This document shows, in pieces, positions 25,590-34,415 of a DNA stretch of 64,000 nt. This DNA is from Phytoactinopolyspora mesophila (lineage in GTDB: Bacteria > Actinomycetota > Actinomycetes > Jiangellales > Jiangellaceae), in assembly GCF_010122465.1 (NCBI RefSeq), contig NZ_WLZY01000011.1, forward strand, positions 124,001 to 188,000, in the 5' to 3' direction. Below the pieces are notes generated by a model. That model saw nothing but the letters and a program-made list of their open reading frames with translations. It made no database searches and was not told where the DNA came from. Each line of letters opens with the position of its first letter. Positions within the stretch are counted from its first letter, which is position 1. Position numbers and translations under genes: made by a program.

Positions 25590-26519
25590 CTACCCGGTGC
25601 GTAAGGCGCTGGGGCTTACCCCGCGCACGCGCTTGAAGGCGGTGCTGAAGCTGAACTCGTCCGCGTAGCCCACCTGACGGGCGACGGCGGCGACAGTTGA
25701 GCCGGGGTCGGACAGCAGGTCGGCGGCGAGTTCCATGCGCCATTGCGTGAGGTAGGCCAGCGGTGATTCGCCGAGCAAGTCACGCAAACGGGTCACCAGT
25801 GTCGTACGCGAAGTGTTCGCCGCGGCGGCCAGGGACGCCAGCGTCCATGACCGGTCGGGTTGAGTGTGGATGAAGCGTAGCGCGGCCCCGGCGATGCCGT
25901 CGCTCAGCGCGAGGTACCAACCCGGGGGTTGCGTCCCTGGCTGATCAAACCAATCGCGCAGCAGACGCACCAGCAGCCAGTCAAGCAACCGGTCTAGCTC
26001 GGTCTGGATGCCAGGCCGAGCCATACCTTTCGCGAACTCTGTCTCAAGATAGCTCCGCATAGGAGGAAGGTGGGGGCTCTCGGTGACGACGGCCACCGGT
26101 GGCAGGGCCGCCAGCAGGCGCGTGGAGGGCGCTCCGGAGGGCCGGTAGAAGCCGACCCCGAGCAGGGCGGACGGCGTGGATTCACTCAGCTCGGGCAGCG
26201 GCCAAGGCTGCCCCTGACCGGGACCGATCTCGTGCACCGGGGTGACGCGTCCGGTACGCCCGTCGTGCCCGTCCGGGCGAGGCTGGTCGGTGCAGAAGAA
26301 CGGCTCCGGGCCGCGGACGAGAGCCACCTGCCGAGGCTCGACGGGGACCGGGCCGGCGGAGTCGGAATGCTGGATCCATATCTGTTCGTGTGCCGGTGCG
26401 ATCAACGTGATCGCGGCTTCGCCGGCCACCCGCAGCGTCCACGGTGCAGACAGCGCCGAAAGCCCGGCGACAGTGCCGTGCGCCCGCAGTTGGCGCAACA
26501 TAAGGTCGAGAGGGTCCAC
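25590..26519 (-). CDS. AraC-family transcriptional regulator (cupin_6 type)
   Basis: The GTG at 26519 starts VDPLDLMLRQLRAHG, the typical start of this subfamily, giving 309 residues; upstream ATG codons in frame also exist (26567 or so) and cannot be excluded. The N-terminal half is a cupin_6 ligand domain (TLRVAGEAAITLIAPAHEQI). The C-terminal ~100 residues are the AraC helix-turn-helix pair: SLAAAANTSRTTLVTRLRDL and VAAVARQVGYADEFSFSTAF. It is divergent from the carboxylesterase gene and likely controls it. Confidence 0.85.
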   Translation of the reverse strand: MDPLDLMLRQLRAHGTVAGLSALSAPWTLRVAGEAAITLIAPAHEQIWIQHSDSAGPVPVEPRQVALVRGPEPFFCTDQPRPDGHDGRTGRVTPVHEIGPGQGQPWPLPELSESTPSALLGVGFYRPSGAPSTRLLAALPPVAVVTESPHLPPMRSYLETEFAKGMARPGIQTELDRLLDWLLVRLLRDWFDQPGTQPPGWYLALSDGIAGAALRFIHTQPDRSWTLASLAAAANTSRTTLVTRLRDLLGESPLAYLTQWRMELAADLLSDPGSTVAAVARQVGYADEFSFSTAFKRVRGVSPSALRTG

Positions 26520-26531
26520 GGCAGCTATTGT

Positions 26532-26568
26532 CCAGCCCGCTGGGCTGGTTCGGCCCGTCCGATCGGAC
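26532..26568. promoter_or_regulatory. two dyads in the AraC-esterase interval
   Basis: CCAGCCC-GCT-GGGCTGG (26532-26548) has perfect 7-base arms. GTCCGATCGGAC (26557-26568) is a perfect 12-base palindrome sharing the GTCCGA half of the fabH/tetR operator, though with a different spacing. They lie between the divergent AraC and carboxylesterase genes if the GTG at 26519 is the AraC start. Either could be a regulatory site. Confidence 0.35.
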
Positions 26569-26628
26569 ATGCCTGCCGTCCGCTCGCCCATGTTCGGCTG
26601 CCGCAGCCGCCGTGTTGAATCACTTGGC

Positions 26629-28149
26629 ATGAGGCAAAGCTCGACGAGAGCCGACGGGACGGCGGACGGTACCGGCGCCGTGGTCAAGACTCGGTATGGA
26701 CTGGTGCGCGGGCGCGCCACCGCCGGTGTGCACGCATTCCTGGGTCTGCCCTACGCGGCGCCGCCGTTCGGAGCGAATAGATTCCGGCCGCCGCAACCGG
26801 TGGAGCCGTGGAACGGGATCCGCGAAGCTGTCGATTTCGGTGCGACGCCACCTCAGTCCGCGATACCGCCTCCGCACGACGTCTTCTACCCGCTCGTCCC
26901 GGGCGAGGACTGTCTGAATCTGAACATCTGGTCGGCAGATCTGGGGCGAGCGGGACAACCGGTCATGGTCTGGATCCCTGGTGGCGGCTTCGACGGCGGA
27001 GCGAGCGGGTTGTACGACGGGAGCCGGTTCGCCCGGGACGGGGTCGTCTGCGTGACCATCAACACCCGGCGCGGCGCCGACGGCTTCCTCGACCTGGGCG
27101 ACGGCGTGACCAACATGGGCCTACTCGATCCCGTGGCCGCGCTGATCTGGGTGCAAGAAAACATCGCCGCCTTCGGGGGCGATCCCGGCAACGTCACCAT
27201 CTTCGGGGAGTCGGCAGGTGCGATGCTCGTCGGCACGTTGCTGGGCATGCCTGCCGCACGTGGGCTCTTCCAGCGCGCCATCATGCAGAGTGGGGCCGGG
27301 AACATGGTCTTCACCTCTGACACGGCGCAGGACGTCAGCCATCGTCTGGCCACGGCGTTGGGGGTGGCGCCGGAGCGTCGGGCGATCGCGGACGTGCCGG
27401 TGAAGCGGCTGCTCGACGCTCAACCACAGGTGGCGGCCGAGCTGGCCGCACACCCTGATGCGACCCGGTGGGGCGGTGAGCCGGGCGCGCGGGTGAATCT
27501 GTGGCAGCCCGTCGTCGACGGAGTTGTCTTGCCTGACCGCCCGATCGAGACGATCAAGGCCGGAGCCAGCGCAGAGGTTGACGTGCTGATCGGCCAGAAT
27601 GCCGAAGAAGGGCGGCTGTCATTGGTGCCGTTCGGGTTGCTTGACCAGATCACCGACGAGCAGTTGGCCGCGGCGATGGCCGCCTACGGACTGCCTATCG
27701 ACCGGGCATTGGGTGGCTATCGCGAGGCTTATCCTGGCGCCGGGCCGGGCGACCTGCTGAGCATCCTGCAAGGCGATTGGTACTACCGCATCCCCGCGAT
27801 CCGGCTGGCCGAAGCCCGCGGCGGGGTCGCGCCGACGTACATGTACGAGTTCACGTGGCGCTCCCCGCAGTTCGACGGGTTGCTCGGCGCGTGCCATTTC
27901 CTGGAAGTCCCGTTCGTCTTCGACGTGCTCGACGACGAGAGGATGCAGTTGCTGACGGGGGCCGAGCCGCCACAGCCTCTCGCGGACACCATGCACGAGG
28001 CGTGGGTGTCCTTCGCCGCCACGGGAGATCCAGGCTGGCCGTCATACCGTCCGGCACGCAGAACCGTGATCCGCTTCGCCGACGTGTCTGGCCTCGTGGA
28101 CGACCCGCACCCCATCCGTCCGCTCTGGGATGGCTTGCGCTCCGGCTAG
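26629..28149 (+). CDS. type B carboxylesterase
   Basis: The ATG at 26629 gives 506 residues. The alpha/beta-hydrolase nucleophile sits in FGESAGAMLVG (GxSxG). An oxyanion segment GGGFDGGASG comes before it, and the catalytic His in GACHFLEVPFVF comes late, the usual order of the carboxylesterase B family. There is no signal peptide, so it acts in the cytoplasm. It hydrolyses carboxylic esters; the substrate is unknown. The divergent AraC regulator suggests induction by a substrate-like molecule. Confidence 0.9.
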   Translation: MRQSSTRADGTADGTGAVVKTRYGLVRGRATAGVHAFLGLPYAAPPFGANRFRPPQPVEPWNGIREAVDFGATPPQSAIPPPHDVFYPLVPGEDCLNLNIWSADLGRAGQPVMVWIPGGGFDGGASGLYDGSRFARDGVVCVTINTRRGADGFLDLGDGVTNMGLLDPVAALIWVQENIAAFGGDPGNVTIFGESAGAMLVGTLLGMPAARGLFQRAIMQSGAGNMVFTSDTAQDVSHRLATALGVAPERRAIADVPVKRLLDAQPQVAAELAAHPDATRWGGEPGARVNLWQPVVDGVVLPDRPIETIKAGASAEVDVLIGQNAEEGRLSLVPFGLLDQITDEQLAAAMAAYGLPIDRALGGYREAYPGAGPGDLLSILQGDWYYRIPAIRLAEARGGVAPTYMYEFTWRSPQFDGLLGACHFLEVPFVFDVLDDERMQLLTGAEPPQPLADTMHEAWVSFAATGDPGWPSYRPARRTVIRFADVSGLVDDPHPIRPLWDGLRSG

Positions 28150-28199
28150 CGGTGTCCAATGGAGCGGCCCAGGTGGGCGCGATGGGGTTATTGGCCCAC

Positions 28200-28901
28200 T
28201 CAGGATCCGCCCACAGTGGTTGCGGCGGTTGCACCGGCCGCGGCTGCCATCGCGATCATGACGGCGTCGTTCGTATGGCGGATCGCCTTGGCGACCTCGG
28301 CGTTGACCGCTTCACCCTTGGACAGCTCTTTGGCGCGCTTGCGCGCTACCCCACGATGTTCTCTGGGCACCAGCCGGCGAATCAGCGACCCACCCGTCGA
28401 ATGCACCAGGCCGCCGATGGCCGCGTCCCTGACGTCGTCGATGGGTTCTGGCCGGGTGAGGACGTCGGCGACGTGTGTACGCAGGGCCGTGACGCGTGCG
28501 TCGTCGGCGACGGGATGACGTGACCACGGGAACACCCCGAGGACGCGACTCGACTCGTCGCGCACGATCGACTGCTCGACCAGCTCCTCGAGGACGGCCG
28601 TGCGCAGCCAGCGATGCTGGCCGAGACGCTGGATCCAGGTCTTGATGGTGCGCCGCTTGGAGTCCCGGATCTCGCTGAGCACGCGGTCGAGGGCGCGGTG
28701 ATCCAGCCTGGTCTGCGTGGCTTGCAGGTGCTGACCTTCGACCGTGACGGCCTCACGAATGACCAGTTCCACGATGCTGGCCGCCCCGAGCAACACGGGC
28801 AGGTTGTAGTGGGATTTGTTGCGCCCCCGCTCGTCGTCCCAGCCCAGGAGCAACAGCTCATCGGGCAGCGTGAGTCGTGCGTCGTTCACTTTTGCTCCCA
28901 T
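28200..28901 (-). CDS. GPP34 (Golgi phosphoprotein 3) family protein
   Basis: The 233-residue protein begins RLTLPDELLLLGWDDERGRN, the start of the GPP34 family, and has the conserved WIQRLGQHRWLRTAVLEELV motif in the middle. Eukaryotic relatives bind phosphatidylinositol 4-phosphate; actinobacteria carry several paralogs of unknown role. No signal peptide; a small-residue-rich, Ala-rich C-terminus (MAAAAGATAATT) may associate with membranes. It is convergent with the esterase gene, 50 bases apart. Confidence 0.85.
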   Translation of the reverse strand: MGAKVNDARLTLPDELLLLGWDDERGRNKSHYNLPVLLGAASIVELVIREAVTVEGQHLQATQTRLDHRALDRVLSEIRDSKRRTIKTWIQRLGQHRWLRTAVLEELVEQSIVRDESSRVLGVFPWSRHPVADDARVTALRTHVADVLTRPEPIDDVRDAAIGGLVHSTGGSLIRRLVPREHRGVARKRAKELSKGEAVNAEVAKAIRHTNDAVMIAMAAAAGATAATTVGGS

Positions 28902-29010
28902 CGCGTGTCTCTGTCGATGCTAACCAGCTGGCTGGGCTTAAGCCCGAGAACGTCGACGCGTTGCTGGTCAGCTTCATTAAGGTCTTCGGATGTTCTAGAA
29001 ATTGGTAAGT

Positions 29011-29025
29011 TCCGCTGACAGCGGA
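29011..29025. other. short hairpin TCCGCT-GAC-AGCGGA
   Basis: Perfect 6-base arms with a 3-base loop lie in the 219-base interval 28902-29120 between the GPP34 gene and the SARP regulator gene, both on the minus strand. It may be part of a terminator for the upstream SARP gene or be chance. Nothing else was seen in the interval. Confidence 0.3.
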
Positions 29026-29120
29026 GAACATGACTTTCGCGTAAGTCGGCACGTGTAGCCTGGGCCGATCAGGCAGCCGAAGTGGCATGTTCCAGTAGTG
29101 GCACATTGCCAGAAGCGGGT

Positions 29121-32100
29121 TCACTGTCGGTGATGCCACCGGTTGTGGGCGCTGAGCTGGTCGTAGATCGCGCGGGCAGCACGCCGTTTGGCGTAGGCGT
29201 CGGCGGGCCGGTCAGCTCCGTCTAGGCATCGTGCCCATCCGAGCAGCGTCTCGGCCCGCCACCACGGAAGCTCGAAGGTGCTGAAGACATCGAGTGCTTC
29301 GCGATAAGCAGCGTCGGCGCGATCGTGTTCACCTTGCGCAGCCGCCACGGCGCCGCGGGCCAACTCGACATGTCCGGCGCGGCCGCGCCAGTCCTCGCCT
29401 GCGGCGCAGATCTCGTCGCACCGCGCCAGGTGCGTAAGGGCGTCGTCGACGTCTCCGCGTGCGGCGACATAGCGCGTCATCTCGCCACGAACCATGAGTT
29501 CGGCCGGTAGGTATGGGCCCGGGACGCACAGCTCGAGCGCCTGGCTCAGCGCGTCCACGGCGGAAGGGTGGCCAAGTAGCCATCGCGCCTGCCCCGCCCA
29601 GTAGGCGTTGAAGACTGCGTTGAGCATGTCACCGTGGCTAAGGTCGTGATCAAGCGCCGCCGACCATGACTGCTCCGCAGCCTCCCAGTCACCGTCAATC
29701 AGCAGCAGGTGGCGCCGGCTCACCGCGTCCCCCGGCAAGACTGCTGCCCGCTGCCGTGCCGCCTCCAGATCACCCTGGATTGCCAGGGCGTAGACGAGTT
29801 GATCGGTCATCCCTTGCCGCGGAAGCACCAGGCTGTCGAACCGCGGCTGGGAGAAGGCCCGGTGACACCAGGTGCGGCTGGATTCAGGATCGAGGAGGAA
29901 GATACTGGCGAGCATCGCGCCCGCAGTGGCGACGTCCCATGCTAGCCAGGGGTCGCCGACGTCACGGATCACTTCCCAGGCCTCGTCGATGAGCGTGTAC
30001 GCGTGGGCGATCCCGCCGGCGCTGAACACGTGGCAGGCCTCAGTGGCGCGGACCCGGGCGGCGAGGTCACGCCGTTCCAAGTTCCGCGCGATCTCCATCG
30101 CCCGCGCCGAGGCCACGAGGCCAGATTGGGTCTGAAGGCCGAATAGGGATGCCAGCGCGGTCCCGTACTGTACGTCGAAGGCGGCCTCCCCGTTGGTGAC
30201 GACGTCCGCGGCAGCAGCGAAGTTCTCAAGAGCCGTGGGAACATCCATGACGCTGTGATGGAGCGACAGGACGTACCCCAACCGGCTCCGGATCGCCGCC
30301 ACCGCTGCCTGGTCGCCAACCTCCTGGTAAAGCGAGAGCGCCGACTCGAAATAGCGGACGGCGCGGGATAGGTCGATCGTCGACGTTGTGAGCAACTCCG
30401 CCGCGCGCTGAGCGGCGTCGGCCCGTACCGCAGGCGGCGCGTCAATGCCGTCGAGAATGGACACCGCGGCTTCGGCATGGGCGACCGCCTCGTCCCACGC
30501 GTACAGCCGCGCGGTAGCATCCGCCGCCTGGAGACTCAGGGCGGCGGCGCGCTCGCGGTCGCCGAGTGATCCGGCCGAGCGCAGATGGACCGCTGCGGCA
30601 GCGACGTCAGCCGGTCGCCTGAACCCAGCCCGTTCGAGGGCCTGGGCGGCTCGAAGGTGCAGGCGCTGTCGGTAGGGGGCCGGAAGATCGACGTGGATGG
30701 CTTCGCGCATCAGTGCATGCCGGAACGCGTAGCCGACGTCCCAGGCCCGGACGCTTTCCACGAGCCAGCCAGCTCCGGCGGTCTCCTGCAGTGCGGCGTC
30801 GAACTCAGATCCGGATCGATTTGCCACCGCCGCGAGCAGGCCAACCTCCACCTCCCCTCCGAGCACTGCGGCACTGGCGACGACATCCTGCGCGACGGGT
30901 GAGAGCCTGCCTAGCCGATCTCGGAGCACGTCTCGCACACTCGTCGGCACGTGCCAGACGAACTCGGTCGCGTCGTCGATGTCGCCTTTGGCCATGACGT
31001 CGTCGACGACTGCGCGGGCATAGAACGGGTTGCCCCCGGTGGACGACCACAACGCATGGACGACGTCTGGGGACGGAGACGTGCCCGTCCAGGTGCCGAC
31101 GACCGCAGCGAGCTCCCGTTCGGTGAGCGGGCTGAGCATGGCACGCGTCGCGACACCGGTGCGTTCCGTATCGGCCAGCAGCTCACGAAGCGGGGCGTGA
31201 CGGCTGCCGGGCGGGTCGCGGAAGCAAAGCAGCAGCAGGAGGCGTGCCGGGAGATGGCGGACTAGGTGACGCAGCAGCCGGGCACTGGAGCCGTCGAGAG
31301 CCTCGCCGTCCTCGATGACGAACAGCGTTGGTGCTCGTGTGGTCACTGACCTCAGCAGGTCAGCCACGGCGGCGAAGATGGCGGCCTGCCCCTCGTGCTG
31401 TTCATCCGGGTCTTGCTCGCCGCCGTCGTGGGACTCCACGGGCCGTCGCACGAGCCCAGCGAGCACGCGCTGGAGGCGTGCTGGTGCTTGCGCTAACGCG
31501 TCGCCAACCTCGGTGTTGGCGTGGAAGGCGTCGGTGAGCGGCGCGTACGGGATCGGTGCCGCTTGGTCGCAGTGGCCCAGGAGCACGATCGCCCCGTCCG
31601 AGGCAGCCTCCGCGGCCATTTCGGCAGCAAGGCGGGTCTTGCCGACGCCCGCTTCCCCTGACAGCAGAACGAGCTGGCTCGCGTTAGCGCGGGTGGCACG
31701 CCAGAGTGCCCGCAGTTGAGCCATCTCGTCGGTGCGTCCGATCATCGGCTGGCGCCGTGCCACGTCGAGCAACGTGATGGGCGTGTACGGCCGGCTCGTG
31801 AGCAGGGCGGGGTCATGGCGGAGGATCGCAGCCTCTAGCTCTGCCAAGCTTGACGCGGGCTCCAGGCCGAGCTCGTCGATGAGGCGTTGGCGGACCTGGC
31901 GATAGACCGCTAGGGCTTCGGTCTGCCGGTCTGAACGGTAGAGCGCGAGCATGAGCTGGCTGGAGAGCTGCTCACGGAACGGGTAGGCGTCGACGAGTGT
32001 CTCGAGTTCGCCGACGACGTCTCGGTGCCGCCCCAACGCCAGGTCGGCGTCGACACGTGCCTCGACCGCGCTTAGCCACAGCTCCTGGAGGCGGGCGGCC

Positions 32101-32618
32101 TCCGCCTCGGCGAAACGAAGGGCACCGAGATCCTGGAGAAGCGGACCCCGCCACAGCCCCAGCGCCACCCTGAGTATGTTTGCCGCTGCTTCGGCCTCGC
32201 CCCGTTCGAGTGCAGCCTTACCGGCGGTGACTCCCCGCTCAAAGTGGTGTGCGTCAATCGGTTCGGGGCCGGTCTGGAGGACGTAGCCGGGCGGACGGTT
32301 AACGATCGAGGCTTCGACACCGCTGGCCCGAATCGTCCGGCGAAGACTGGCGACGTGACTGCGCAGCGTTACCTCGGCGCTGGCGGGCGGGTACTCGTCC
32401 CACACCGCATCGATGAGGCTGCCGACGGAGACGACCTGGCCTGGAGTGAGGAGGAGCTTGGCGAGTAGACGGCGTGGTCGCTCACCTCGAAGGTCTAGGG
32501 TCGCGTCGCTGACTCTGATCTCGAGTGGACCGAGGACGCGGAACTGCGGCGCCGCGGTCTGTTCTGCGGCGGGAGGTACTGCGCCGGTGCTGATGCCCGG
32601 CTGCCACGCCGGTTCCAC
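29121..32618 (-). CDS. SARP-type regulator with BTAD, ATPase and TPR domains
   Basis: The protein has 1165 residues from the GTG at 32618. Residues ~27-112 are an OmpR-like winged helix (FRVLGPLEIRV... RRTIRASG). Residues ~118-270 are the BTAD domain. An AAA/STAND ATPase follows: Walker A GEAGVGKT at 321-328 and Walker B TLFVIEDGEALD at ~430. The C-terminal ~450 residues are TPR-like. These large SARPs switch on neighbouring biosynthetic genes when a signal is bound. Here the divergent partners are a cupin and a SnoaL-like gene 74 bases away, an odd, very small target operon. Confidence 0.9.
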   Translation of the reverse strand: MEPAWQPGISTGAVPPAAEQTAAPQFRVLGPLEIRVSDATLDLRGERPRRLLAKLLLTPGQVVSVGSLIDAVWDEYPPASAEVTLRSHVASLRRTIRASGVEASIVNRPPGYVLQTGPEPIDAHHFERGVTAGKAALERGEAEAAANILRVALGLWRGPLLQDLGALRFAEAEAARLQELWLSAVEARVDADLALGRHRDVVGELETLVDAYPFREQLSSQLMLALYRSDRQTEALAVYRQVRQRLIDELGLEPASSLAELEAAILRHDPALLTSRPYTPITLLDVARRQPMIGRTDEMAQLRALWRATRANASQLVLLSGEAGVGKTRLAAEMAAEAASDGAIVLLGHCDQAAPIPYAPLTDAFHANTEVGDALAQAPARLQRVLAGLVRRPVESHDGGEQDPDEQHEGQAAIFAAVADLLRSVTTRAPTLFVIEDGEALDGSSARLLRHLVRHLPARLLLLLCFRDPPGSRHAPLRELLADTERTGVATRAMLSPLTERELAAVVGTWTGTSPSPDVVHALWSSTGGNPFYARAVVDDVMAKGDIDDATEFVWHVPTSVRDVLRDRLGRLSPVAQDVVASAAVLGGEVEVGLLAAVANRSGSEFDAALQETAGAGWLVESVRAWDVGYAFRHALMREAIHVDLPAPYRQRLHLRAAQALERAGFRRPADVAAAAVHLRSAGSLGDRERAAALSLQAADATARLYAWDEAVAHAEAAVSILDGIDAPPAVRADAAQRAAELLTTSTIDLSRAVRYFESALSLYQEVGDQAAVAAIRSRLGYVLSLHHSVMDVPTALENFAAAADVVTNGEAAFDVQYGTALASLFGLQTQSGLVASARAMEIARNLERRDLAARVRATEACHVFSAGGIAHAYTLIDEAWEVIRDVGDPWLAWDVATAGAMLASIFLLDPESSRTWCHRAFSQPRFDSLVLPRQGMTDQLVYALAIQGDLEAARQRAAVLPGDAVSRRHLLLIDGDWEAAEQSWSAALDHDLSHGDMLNAVFNAYWAGQARWLLGHPSAVDALSQALELCVPGPYLPAELMVRGEMTRYVAARGDVDDALTHLARCDEICAAGEDWRGRAGHVELARGAVAAAQGEHDRADAAYREALDVFSTFELPWWRAETLLGWARCLDGADRPADAYAKRRAARAIYDQLSAHNRWHHRQ

Positions 32619-32692
32619 AGCTTTTCCACGCCCTCGAGGGAAATTGGTGGTGGCAGAAGGCTAGCAAACCTGGACGAAGGGGGCGGATCGAT

Positions 32693-33082
32693 ATGAAGGC
32701 CGCACTGGATGAATTGAGAGTCGAGTACGAGGGCGACGGCTTCGAGCTCCGCGCCGGCCGGTGGGGAGACATGGCTGTCGCGCGCATGACGCTGTCTCCG
32801 GGATTTGACCTGGCCCCGGGCTTTGCGGTTCTGCCGGATGGGCTGTGCTCGGGAGACCATTACGGCGTCGTTCTTGATGGCGACATCACGCTGCGCTACA
32901 CGGACGGATCCCAAGAGACCACTCGGGCTGGCGAGTGCTTCTACTGGCCTGCCGGGCACACCGCCTTCACCGACAGGGGTGTGGTCGTTGTCATGGTCAC
33001 CCCGCTGGCTCAGATCGAGCACATGGAGAAGCTGATGGCCGAGGCGGCCGGGAAAGCCGGCAACGGCTCGGCCGACGGGTAG
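32693..33082 (+). CDS. cupin-domain protein
   Basis: The 129-residue protein has the single conserved cupin barrel: GDHYGVVLDGDITLRYTDGS with the cupin-1 metal-binding His, then AGECFYWPAGHTAF as cupin-2 with the last His. It may be a dioxygenase, isomerase or sensor; the reaction is not evident. AAGGGGG lies 10 bases before the ATG. It forms an operon with the SnoaL-like gene 17 bases downstream and is divergent from the SARP gene. Confidence 0.85.
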   Translation: MKAALDELRVEYEGDGFELRAGRWGDMAVARMTLSPGFDLAPGFAVLPDGLCSGDHYGVVLDGDITLRYTDGSQETTRAGECFYWPAGHTAFTDRGVVVVMVTPLAQIEHMEKLMAEAAGKAGNGSADG

Positions 33083-33099
33083 AGCGGGAGACGAGCGAC

Positions 33100-33522
33100 A
33101 TGTCTGGAGAAGCGCTGGCCAACGCGTACGTGGAGACGTTCAACCGTCGTGACCGCGCCGGTTACGACGCGCTCTTCGCCGAGGACGTGGTGTTCCACGA
33201 TCCCTTCTTCCCCGAACCCATCAAAGGCGGCAGCGCCGCCGAAGACGTGGCGGCGTCGGTGTGGCGAGCCTTTCCCGACATTCAGTGGCGGCTGCTCCGG
33301 CCTGTGATCGACGCCGGTGATCGTGTTGCATTCGAACTCGCGGTGAACGGCGTCAACGACGGTCCTCTGGCGATGCCCGACGGCGAGCTGCCCGCGACCG
33401 GGCGGCCCGTCTCCTTCGAGACAGCCGTGTTCTGGACGCTCGGCGTGCATGGGCTGATCATCGAGGAGCGGGCCTACTTCGACGCGAGCGGTGTCGCCGC
33501 CCAGCTCGGACTCATTTCCTGA
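33100..33522 (+). CDS. SnoaL-like polyketide cyclase/NTF2-fold protein
   Basis: From the ATG at 33100 the protein has 140 residues: YVETFNRRDRAGYDALFAED, then VFHDPFFPEP and PDIQWRLLRPVIDAGDRVAF. This is the SnoaL/NTF2 fold, with the family's first helix and the polar pocket. The fold binds and cyclises small molecules. It overlaps the operon of the cupin gene; both probably answer to the SARP gene. Confidence 0.85.
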   Translation: MSGEALANAYVETFNRRDRAGYDALFAEDVVFHDPFFPEPIKGGSAAEDVAASVWRAFPDIQWRLLRPVIDAGDRVAFELAVNGVNDGPLAMPDGELPATGRPVSFETAVFWTLGVHGLIIEERAYFDASGVAAQLGLIS

Positions 33523-33748
33523 TGGCCCACGGCTACGGCGATGGAGCGTCCTAATACTCGACCACCCGCCCGAGAATCCTTCCCGATCGGAACGCCCGTT
33601 GGCAACGATGAGAGAGCCGCTTCGACTAGATCTGGACTCACCACACAACTCGACAGCCGCGGCATAACGTCGTCACCATGGATCTCTCGCGCGCTACTAG
33701 CGCTCGCGAGCACGCTGTTGTGTCTGCTTCGTCTGAGAGAGTGTGCCT

Positions 33749-34225
33749 GTGGGTGCATTGGCGGAGGGGGTCTACGAGGCACTGCGTACCGTTGCGCTCG
33801 ACCGGGAACTTGAGTCCGCTGACGGCGTCGTACCTGATCTTCAGCCTGTGGACCGAGAAGCGGCCGCGGATGTCCTCGCGCGGCACATCGCCACACTGGT
33901 CCGCCGGGCGGTCGAAGCGGAGCCAGACACCGGGCGTCGTGTCGCCCTTGTCAACAAGATCACCGAACACCTAAATGCCGACGACGACGCCCTGCCCGGC
34001 ACCATCGAGCAGTTGCTGGAACTCTCGTCGGCGGATCCGGTGGCTGGTCGCACCTGGCCGCGGCCGGTGACGCCGCTGTCGGATGCCGCGTTGCTTACCA
34101 ACTCGCCGGGCGAGCCCGCTCTGTCAGCCGAGTTGCGGGCGGAGCTGGCCAGCGCAGACCGCGTGGACCTGCTCTGCGCGTTCATCCGCTGGCATGGGCT
34201 GGGCGTCCTGGTAGTCTCCCCGATT
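33749..34225 (+). pseudogene. truncated N-terminal fragment of a DUF3427-type DEAD-box helicase with PLD domain
   Basis: The frame begins VGALAEGVYEALRTVALDRE, a conserved N-terminus of defence-island helicases with a PLD nuclease domain, and continues to LSSADPVAGRTWPRPVTPLS and then ASADRVDLLCAFIRWHGLGV. After that the family continues with the PLD and helicase parts, but here the reading drifts into unrelated sequence to a stop at 34436-34438. Less than a sixth of a full-length gene remains. It marks the left side of the island. A separate short frame ending QPTYAHTFFTEVGTYL (34279-34386) may be a second remnant. Confidence 0.6.
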
Positions 34226-34415
34226 CCCGGCATCCGGAGCCTTGCCTCGACTGCAATCATCCTGCGCAGGCTCTGTGAACGTGTAAGCAGGAACGCGGTG
34301 GGCCGCAGCCCTATATTTTCGCGATGGGGAGTCCCGCCAGACTACAGCCGACGTACGCGCACACGTTCTTCACCGAGGTCGGCACCTACCTCTGACGACC
34401 AACTGCCGGCCAGAG

